64,000 bases of DNA from Tyto alba. Taxonomy: Eukaryota; Chordata; Aves; Strigiformes; Tytonidae. Below are positions 56,451 to 64,000 of this stretch, piece by piece (the stretch's first letter is position 1; every line of letters begins with the position of its first letter). The DNA lies in the NCBI RefSeq assembly GCF_018691265.1, contig NW_024881272.1, positions 24,045,323 through 24,109,322 on the forward strand. The letters are read 5' to 3'. The notes under the pieces are model-generated. The model ran no database searches and was not told where the DNA came from. It saw only the letters and a program-made list of their open reading frames with translations. The position numbers and the translations under genes were made by a program.

Positions 56451-57260
56451 AACCCTGACCAGCCCAGATTTGCTGGAAATCTTTTCACTTCCAGCCTCTG
56501 CTCAGGTCAGTGCTGAAAATTAGTTTGTTGGTTTCTCGTCCTGCTCCTTCCCAGATTCTTGCAGAGGTAAAGCCTCCAGCACACACTTGCCGTTTCCTTT
56601 ACTTGCACCAGCTTTTCAGAGGGAAATGGGGGGGCTTTTAGCCCGTGTCTGCTCCAGGGGTGCCCCAGCAGCTCAGTGAGCCCTAGACACGCTGGCAGGG
56701 CAGCAGCAGGCTGGCACAGCAAGGACTGTCCCAGAAGCCAGGACCATGCGTCGAGTTTGGGATGGGGATGAAGACCAAAACCATGATGGCAGCAGAGCAG
56801 ATGTGGGACCCCACTTCATCAGCCTGGCTGGAAGGCACCCATGGGGTCAGGGGAAAGGGGAAGCCTGCGTGGACACAGCAGTACTGCAATGGGGTGTCAC
56901 AAGCCCCAGCTGCCTGGGCTGCACCTTTCTGTCCCCTGGCAGGGAGCTTCCATCCCTGCCCATGTCGCACAGCCCAGACCTGCGTTTGGGCCACCTGAAT
57001 CCTGCTGGTGATTGTGGAGGCCGGAGCCCCCCTGTATGCTCATGGAGCTCAGCCGTGCCTGCTCCAAGCAAAGGGGTGGCAGTCACAGCCACCTTCTCCT
57101 CAGCACTCCACTGCACTGGTTCGTTCCGTAACAACTGAGCCCTAGCGAAGGCTGATCCTACAGCCCAGGACCCCAGAAAGCCAACCCCACTGGCTCTGGG
57201 GTGCGTGGACGGAGATGTTCAGCCATTTCCCACCCACAGCCTTCACCAGAGCTGCGCTGT
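56451..57260. other. GC-leaning spacer, no gene seen
   Basis: No splice-bounded frame, RNA gene or repeat family. Confidence 0.5.
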
Positions 57261-58020
57261 TCAGCTTCTTTACTCTGCCATGCCATATTGAACACCCCAT
57301 GCAATCTCTCAGTTATTTTAATAATTAAATGCTTATTGGCACATTTTTTCCCATACTCCTTCCAGACTTGCCTGATTTTCTTTCCAGAGAGTGACTTCCC
57401 TCAGTTCAGTCCTTCTACAAGGTGCACACCTGCAAAATGTTTCCTCTGCTGCCCCCACAATGAGCATCCTCCTTGCAGCCCATCCTCATGGACTCCTGGC
57501 AGGTGCTGTGCACACCGAATAACACCATGCCAAGCCCACATAAACAGCTCAGGCAGACCGCTGGATTTCTGGACAGGATGGTGCTCTATTATGGCTTTGC
57601 ATTCACAGACCCTGGGCAGAGGCTGGGCTAGGTTGTTTTTTTCTCTCTCTTCTTTTACACTGTTCCATATTACTCCAGGCTTTGAAGTATAGAGAAAAGC
57701 AACACTCAATGTGGTGGTTTTTTTTTTTTTTTTTAAAGCTACCTTTATCATAGCAAATCTCTTCCTTCTCCGCTGTGTCGCTGGAGATAGATACCAAGCA
57801 AAAAGAAAGTCTCCTCTTCTAACAATGGATTTCCCTTCCCTTCTGAACTTCAAATAGAAAACTCTTATCTACAGCCACAGTTGACCAGAAGAAGAAAAGA
57901 AAAGAAAACAGACATATGAACTGAACCCAGGCTCTCTTTCTATTCACTCAAAAAGGCTGTGCTGGGTTCTTCATGCAGAGATGCTGTGAACATGTTTATA
58001 GCACGTATTTACTCACTTCA
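57261..58020. other. AT-leaning stretch, possible minor element
   Basis: TTTTAATAATTAAATGC at 57316-57332 includes TAATTAAA at 57322-57329, with CTTATTGGC just after. A 17-T run lies at 57718-57734. Motif density is modest. Confidence 0.35.
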
Positions 58021-60390
58021 CTAGCTATCCCCCCACCATGGAAATCCACCTTTCCTCCAGAACAACTCTGCTCTGCTCCATGTACCCTCTGCCATCTTTT
58101 CTTTGCTTAGCAAGCTCCACGCACCTGGGCCATCCAGCACAACAAAGCCTACACCTAAAGCTGGGGAGAGTGAGAGCTCTTCAAACTCAGCTACGAGTAA
58201 CAGCAGCGATGCCCCTGGCTCACACAAAGCATCACTTCCGTACAGCGCAAGTTCTTTAAATGACAGGATGGACTACAGGTCAGACTTTGCTGGCTGTACT
58301 TGCACAAGATACCTTGCACAGCCCTGGCTGAGACCAGGCTGCTTCAGCCACCTACAACCCACCCACACGCACACCCTGTGCAGCACCTGTGGGCCACTAC
58401 TGGTGCCAGCCAGCTCCTCTGTGTGTTTTAAGATCTCCCTTTGAACCATCTTCTTGCCTTTGATGGAGCTGCTCCAAGGAGAAATGTACAGAACCATGAA
58501 CCTCCTTCTCTTCCCCACTTCAGTCCCTGGGTGTAGCCCTCTCCTGCCCTGGCTTTCTTCCCCTCCAGCTGCCTGATCTCTGGAGAGGCACCGCCAGGTC
58601 CCAGCTGGGTTAAACACCCACATTCTGGGACTTGCTGAGGTCCAGCTGCTTCCAAACCACCCTCACTCCCTGCCCAGCTAACAGAAATTCAGAAGTGAGC
58701 ACTGTGCTTAACAGGTAGTGTTTCTCCCAGGCACAGCACCAGGACCAACACGCACATAGTAAGAAACCTAAGGAGGCAGGCACTACTGCCCTCCCCACCT
58801 CCCAGTGTGTCCTGCTGGGCAACGTGTGCTTCTTGAACCATTCTCGCTTTCAGCCTCAACGGACATGGTCACACAAGCCTTGGGGAACCCGGCCTTACAG
58901 CCTCAGAGCACCTCACGACCACAGTCACGGAGCTCTTGCTTTGCCTTACCCTCTCAAACACATCTTAATTTCAGGCACAAATCTATTCACGGGAGGCTGC
59001 CGGACAGACGAACTGTCCTCCCCAGCACACATGACACGATGGGCTCTGCCTCCAGAGATGGACACAGCTACTGCCATGTGCTGTCCTCCAGCCTGTGAGG
59101 GGGGATCCAAGTTGACAAGACTCATTACTGGGATGGGAGCCAGAGTACCAAATCAATCAGAGTAGAGAGGGATGGAAACTTTCCAGATCATTTTCCATTA
59201 GAAATAAGAAGTTTCCTTCATCAAAAGCCAAATCTCATTCTCATTAGGAGAATCTGGAGCTCCTGGCCAGAGGGAGAATGAACTCCCACCTGAGACACAG
59301 CCAAGAATCCTCCGCAGTCATGCATGGGGACAACATGCAAATCTGAGCTCTGCCTCATTCGGACCAGAGACAGTTTTGGTACCTCTACCTGATTCCAAAG
59401 GAGCCCTCAGCCAGGACAGCCCAGCCCACAGCCCCAGCTGTCCAGCAGGCTCTCCTACAGTCCCCCACAGAGCTTTCCAGGCAGCAGCAGCGTTTCCTCC
59501 ACATTTAACTCCACAAAAGCCCCCAGTGCTCTTCCCTTGGGGCAATCCTGGTGTTGCAGAAGGCTCCTCCCTGTGGAGTTACAATGGGAAGATCCATCAG
59601 ACAAAGCACCTTCTCTTCAAGCTGTCTGATGACAGATGTTCAGCCAACAGAGCAGTGGGATTGGCAGAGCACCGCAGAAGCGCTTTATAATTCCTGCTCC
59701 TCTCCTCCTTCCTCAGCGTCTCCCAGGAGAGAGACGATGATGGACGGTGACATAACTGACTGTTCCCAATCAAGGTAATATAAGTAATGACAGCTGACGT
59801 GATTCCTGGAACGTGCAGGTGCTGCTGGCCTGCCTGCCTTGCCTACTGTGGGTAGCGCCGCCAGAGCTCATGGAGATAGAGGAGACCGGAGTATGGAGGC
59901 CTGGCTGGAGGACAGGGGAAGAAGAGTCCCAAGACACAGAGCCTGTCTCCAACCCAGTTGCAAGTAACTCATTACATCAGCCCACAAACCGAGCAGGAGC
60001 CAAGGGGCAGTGGGTAGCACTTATCTCATAGAGCCAATCCCTCCTGGGCTGTGTACAATGCCTGCCCTGGGCCTGGACACCACCCTATCTCCCTCTAGTG
60101 TCACCTGGGACTGCAGTACCCCTAGCCCTTAGGAAGTGGTTTGATGGGGTCTTGCCTGGCCCCTCAAGGTTCAGCAAGGCTTCTACTGCTCTGGCACAGC
60201 CCCTGCTCCATCACTCCCCTCCTTATCAGTGACTATCTGGAAATAGGAACATTAAGTCAGTAACCTGGAGCTCACATCCCCGTGTGGCTGGTCAGCAGGC
60301 AGCACCATGTCATCCGAACCCAAGGCAAGGGGTGCAGCAGCCCCAGATTGCACACAGGGGTGTATGGAGCCTCATGGAGGGGAAATATTG
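58021..60390. other. Unremarkable spacer with one weak exon candidate
   Basis: At 59238-59251 TTCTCATTAGGAGA matches 23275-23288 exactly, but a 14-mer match is expected by chance in 64 kb. A splice-bounded segment at 59717-59774 is listed separately. Confidence 0.4.
59717..59774 (+). other. Weak candidate exon
   Basis: A long pyrimidine tract (CTCCTCTCCTCCTTCCTCAG pattern) precedes 59717 and CAATCAAG|GTAATA follows 59774. Of the three frames only one is open across the 58 nt, giving SPRRETMMDGDITDCSQS. The acceptor is strong, the donor moderate; no partner exon is visible. Confidence 0.2.
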
Positions 60391-60775
60391 TGCAAGCTCA
60401 TAGCTTCAGTCCTCTTCCAGAGCCTCGAAATTAGTAGGCAAATTTAACATGCAGAGAAGCAACCGATTAATAACCCAGCATTGACTTAAGAAGACCTTGA
60501 ATAATACATAGTGCTTGTACACGGAAGGGGAAGAAGTCAAGTCCTTCTGCTTGTCAAGTGTATCTGCCTCCCAAGCACCGACGCTCGATGAGAAACCTCC
60601 CTGCCAGCCAGCCACAGCTTTAAGCAGCTCTTCAGAAATGCCTTTTGCTAAGATGAATGGCAAAACTTTGCGCCAAATTAGACTGGCATTTGGACAGGTC
60701 CAAGAATGGTGTTATTTTAAATGTAATTAGCACTGCCTGTTAATAAAGTCCCTTTAAACCTGTCAAGCAGAAGAA
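60391..60775. promoter_or_regulatory. Candidate regulatory element
   Basis: Contains CCGATTAATAACCC near 60459, an E2F-type GCGCCAAA at 60670-60677, followed by TTAGACTGGCATTTGG and ATGTAATTAGCACTGCCTG near 60720-60738. The right half (60640-60775) is the stronger, more complex part. Confidence 0.42.
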
Positions 60776-61380
60776 GATGCTGAGCATTTGGAGCCCACAA
60801 TGATGAGCTATGTAGATGACCCATGTTGGCTATGCTGATGGGTGAGACAGAGGACCTCTCCTCCACCCTGTCTGCGCTTCAACCCTCCCAGCAGCTCAGC
60901 CATGTCAAGGAAAAGCCAGACGCAAACAGACAAAAGATTGGCAGAAGCTCAGCTGTAGGTGCTGGGCTCCACTGCACGATGATGACAGCAGAGAAAGCTA
61001 TGAACAGACTATTCCCTTCCGATTCTGGCTTCTGCTGTTTAATGCTGGTTTTGGTGCGAGACACAATGCCCATTGTGAGAGGGGTGGAGCGCTGCAGAGC
61101 ACCAGGAATTTGTATATCAACAGTGAAATACGGCGAATCTCAAATGTTTTTGATTTTTGAGACGGGGAGAAAAACTGAACAGCACCTCAGGCAGAGGCTC
61201 CCAACAGTCGGTCGTTCTGACTTGCAGCTGAGTGACCCTCCTGTGCAGCCAGCCCGTGAGGATGCTGCATGGATTTAATGCCCGCAAAGCAATTTGAAAG
61301 TGAAAAGCCTCACAAACAAGCCTTGTGGCTGACAGTCTAGGATCAGGAGAGACGAGACCTGATTTCTGTTCCAATCACTG
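60776..61380. other. Unremarkable spacer
   Basis: No exon, repeat family or dense motif cluster recognised. Confidence 0.45.
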
Positions 61381-62420
61381 ATAGGGATTCACAGGAAAAT
61401 CTTCCAACCCCCCTGTGCCTCAGTATCCCCACAATAGTATCTATTGAGTGTTATGAGCCTAAATTCATTTGTCTTTAAAAAGCTTCAGCATCTACTGCCT
61501 GAAGACCAAAGGACCATCACTACGCAAAACATGAGCTGTGTATGACACGAGGTCAGAAGGCATTTAAAAAAGCTGCCACCCAGTGCAAAACACAAGGGAA
61601 AAAATTTGAACAGGAAACAAGATTTGTCTTCTTCAGATGTAAATGAGTGCCAGCTAGCAGCAAAGCTCCAAAGACATACATTTTAGCACTGAAAAGTGTT
61701 TCTACAAAGGGAACCAAGAAAAAAACGTGACAAACAGGCTCAATTCTTAGAGTTCGATTTCCAGAGCAATAAGCACAGAAACTGAGCCCAAAGAAAAGAT
61801 CTGTATTAGCAACCAAATCCAATCATTCTGATAATAAAGAAGAGACATCCGGAGTGGTGCAGAACTATTTCCAGCGAGAAGTTTGTCTCCCCATCCCTTT
61901 CACACCCTGCAGTAGCTCAATGGAAGAATACTTAAGAAGTTGCAAGTTTGGTCATAATGTGTAAAAAGCCCCTGAAATGCGACATCATTTACTCTTCTGT
62001 GGTATTGCTCAGCAGAGCTAATAAATCTTGCATGAGCAGAGCTGATTCTAATTTTCTAATATGAAAAGGCATTTGGATTGAGAGAGAGGGGAAGATAAAA
62101 GTGATTGAATCTCCAATAGCCCAGCGTCAGTGACAAGAAACATCCTGCTATGGACCCCAAGGAAGAATGGCTCCCCCTCCTCCCTGAACCACAGGCACAC
62201 TCACCGGCTCGCACATCCAATTCTCCCTGCTTTCTGCTCGCCACGTCTCAGTCTCCCCTATTGACAGGACGTGGTTTTAAACACAGTTACACAAGTTATC
62301 ATTTCTGCCTTTTGATCAATCTGAATTTTCAGGACAATTACCCTCTTAATCAATGATTGCTATCAGCAGCCCCTTGGATTCTTCACCAAGGCAATCGTGC
62401 CGCCGGGGCAGACGGCGTGT
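61381..62420. promoter_or_regulatory. AT-leaning candidate regulatory region
   Basis: The best element is at about 62275-62400: TTTTGATCAATC near 62309, GGACAATTACC near 62333 and TTAATCAATGATTG at 62346-62359, which includes the interrupted palindrome AATCA-A-TGATT. Upstream, AGAGCTAATAAATC near 62015 and TCTAATTTTCTAATATG near 62046 are less dense. Confidence 0.42.
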
Positions 62421-62520
62421 GCATATGCAATGAAGCTGCGGGGAGGCGCAAGTCCATCTTCCCCTGACGTAGTCGTCGGCTGAAAGGGTGGAGAGCTGTG
62501 AAGGCCACTTCAAGGAACAC

Positions 62521-62900
62521 CTGACGTAAAAAATAAGTGGAGGGAATTAAAAGGGACATTGTGCGAGGTATCTGTGGCACAGACTGTCTGGGGGGGACCA
62601 GGGATCTGCCGAAAATGTCTTCCAGTTGAAAAATAAGCCAACTAAAGCAACAGATTTACCATCCACTGAAACCATATATTTAAGAGCTATCTATAGCCAG
62701 CACTAACCGCTCCTAATGAGGCTAATAAAGTCCATTTCCAATTAGAGACTGAAACTATTAGAAGAAGGAAAGGCGGAGAGGCAGCTTTTAACAACCTCTA
62801 AAGATGTTGGGTTTGGATTTAGAGTTTTCAGTATTTTTTTCCATCAGAAATTATTTAATATCAGCAAAATGCCCCTAGCATTTACACACACAAAGCAAGC
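62521..62900. promoter_or_regulatory. Homeodomain-rich candidate regulatory element
   Basis: Within 62695-62760 lie CACTAACC, CCTAATGAGGCTAATAAAG (TAATGA at 62714-62719) and CCAATTAGAG (CAATTAG at 62739-62745). An ATATATTTAAGAG word is near 62674. Four TAAT cores in 60 bp support an enhancer. Confidence 0.48.
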
Positions 62901-63590
62901 CTTTCTTTGCCGCTCTTCCCTGGCAGGAGGATGTGTTTCGGTAATTGATGTTTGCACAGAACCTCAGCTCTTGGAGGACGCGGCTCCTCTGAGGCATCTC
63001 TCACCACCACAGAAACACAGCCCCAGATATTTAGACGCCACAAGAAACCCCAAAGCAGCTGAAGCCCAACTGCTGGGGCCACGGGTTGGCTGGGGGATGC
63101 GGCTCAGCATCCCTGCTCTTGGTAAAGCACCACCAGGCCGTTGGCAGGTTCATGCCGCTTGGCTTGTGTTTTCGGCACTCCAGCCGAGACCAGGCAAAAG
63201 AGCACATGGCTCCCACCCACTCATTGCCCCGCACTGCTCCCTTGACTACCTTACGGGCTTCCCCCGAGCACGAGACTCCCTGAAACATCACTCTGTCCGA
63301 AAAACAGCTCAGCCAGACCCAGGCACCGTTGTGTCTTTCTGAACAGCTCCAGCAGCAGGGAGGCCGCGTCTCCTCCGAGCGCCCCGCACCTCTCGGGTGC
63401 TCTGTTGGCAGGAGGGAGCTTTGAGACCCGGACGGCAGCACGGAAATGCTGCCGGGAAGTAGCTGAGCTCCCGCAGGGGAAGGCGGTGTGATGGGAGCGT
63501 GGTGGATTCACCACGTTGACCACCAGATCGGGCTGGCGGTAAGCAGCAGAGGCAGCGCCAGGTGAGGCTGGCGGGCCAGCTGCCTTCGCA
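62901..63590. other. GC-leaning spacer, no gene seen
   Basis: Moderate CpG, competing frames on both strands, no splice-bounded exon. Confidence 0.45.
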
Positions 63591-64000
63591 GGCTGCTGGC
63601 TGGAGGAGCTCTCCGAAAGACACAGTATTTCACTAGCTATTTTACATGGAGAATTGCCGATCAAAGATATCCCCACTGTGTACTCCAGAGCAATAAAAAT
63701 AAAAAAAACCCACAAGAAGAATTCTTTAGGCGGGTAATGGGCATTTTATTCCTTTTTATGACACTAAACATAGGCAGCTGGCATAATTACACCACAATAA
63801 AGGCATAATGTGCACCTAGCAGAACAAACTCATACTTTTGATAATTAGGCAGAGCAAACACAGTCTGGGATTCAGTCACGCGGCTTCACTGTCTCCTGGA
63901 TCTGGCAGAGCCCCCGACCCTGCAGCACGTCAGCCCCTTTCCCACAGCTGGATTTAGCTGGGCCCCATGGGGAAGCCTGAGCAAGCAAAGCATCACCAGA
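63591..64000. promoter_or_regulatory. AT-leaning candidate element at right edge
   Basis: The core at 63730-63865 includes GGGTAATGGGC near 63732, GGCATAATTACACC near 63781 and TTTGATAATTAGGC at 63838-63851. The last 130 bases return to GC-leaning spacer. Confidence 0.42.

Noticed and set aside
59238..59251. 14-mer TTCTCATTAGGAGA identical to 23275-23288, possible third copy of the 28-bp element
   Set aside because: Several exact 14-mer pairs are expected by chance in 64 kb, and the rest of the 28-bp element does not align.
1..64000. Known developmental microRNAs, CRISPR arrays, viral or bacterial genes
   Set aside because: None of the mature microRNA sequences I checked by eye occurs on either strand; there are no regularly spaced repeats and no viral or prokaryotic gene order.

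Overview
The window reads as non-coding, gene-poor vertebrate DNA, most likely from a bird and perhaps a microchromosome. The grounds are GC-rich, CpG-rich stretches alternating with AT-rich islands, almost no recognisable interspersed repeats (no SINEs, no LINE bodies, no CR1-type 3' ends), and no bacterial gene structure. None of the long open frames looks like a protein family; they follow from high GC and lack codon structure or spliced neighbours. The species and the neighbouring genes cannot be read from the sequence.

The layout is a chain of AT-rich blocks of about 150-700 bp, each rich in homeodomain cores (TAATTA, TAATCC, CAATTAG), TALE sites (TGACAG), octamer, GATA and TCF/LEF-like words, separated by GC-rich spacers with C, G or A homopolymers. 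This is the look of a developmental-gene regulatory block: a desert or very large introns filled with candidate enhancers. Conservation cannot be seen in a single sequence, so every element called a candidate regulatory element is an inference from composition and motif density. The alternation is sharpest in the first 30 kb. From about 30 to 64 kb the spacers are less CpG-rich and the candidate elements more diffuse (best ones near 34.5, 36.9, 37.7, 38.1, 42.1, 45.3-45.7, 49.5, 52.7, 60.7, 62.3, 62.7 and 63.8 kb). Orphan CpG islands lie at about 10.1-10.55 and 13.4-13.7 kb.

Only one stretch has a convincing exon signature: a 100-bp block on the minus strand at 35558-35657 with a strong acceptor, branch-point-like word, open frame and near-consensus donor. 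If real, the window is largely intronic to a minus-strand gene I could not identify. Weaker splice-bounded segments are at 4477-4516 (minus), 52060-52167 (plus) and 59717-59774 (plus).

The most unusual structure is local duplication of candidate regulatory DNA: a 60-bp element present twice about 1.1 kb apart (28741-28800 and 29835-29894, 54 of 60 identical), and a 28-bp element present twice 2.3 kb apart (23256-23283 and 25602-25629, 25 of 28 identical). There are also an 18-bp perfect palindrome at 19024-19041, a 10-bp-arm inverted repeat of homeodomain sites at 37006-37037 and a GATA cluster at 45592-45670.
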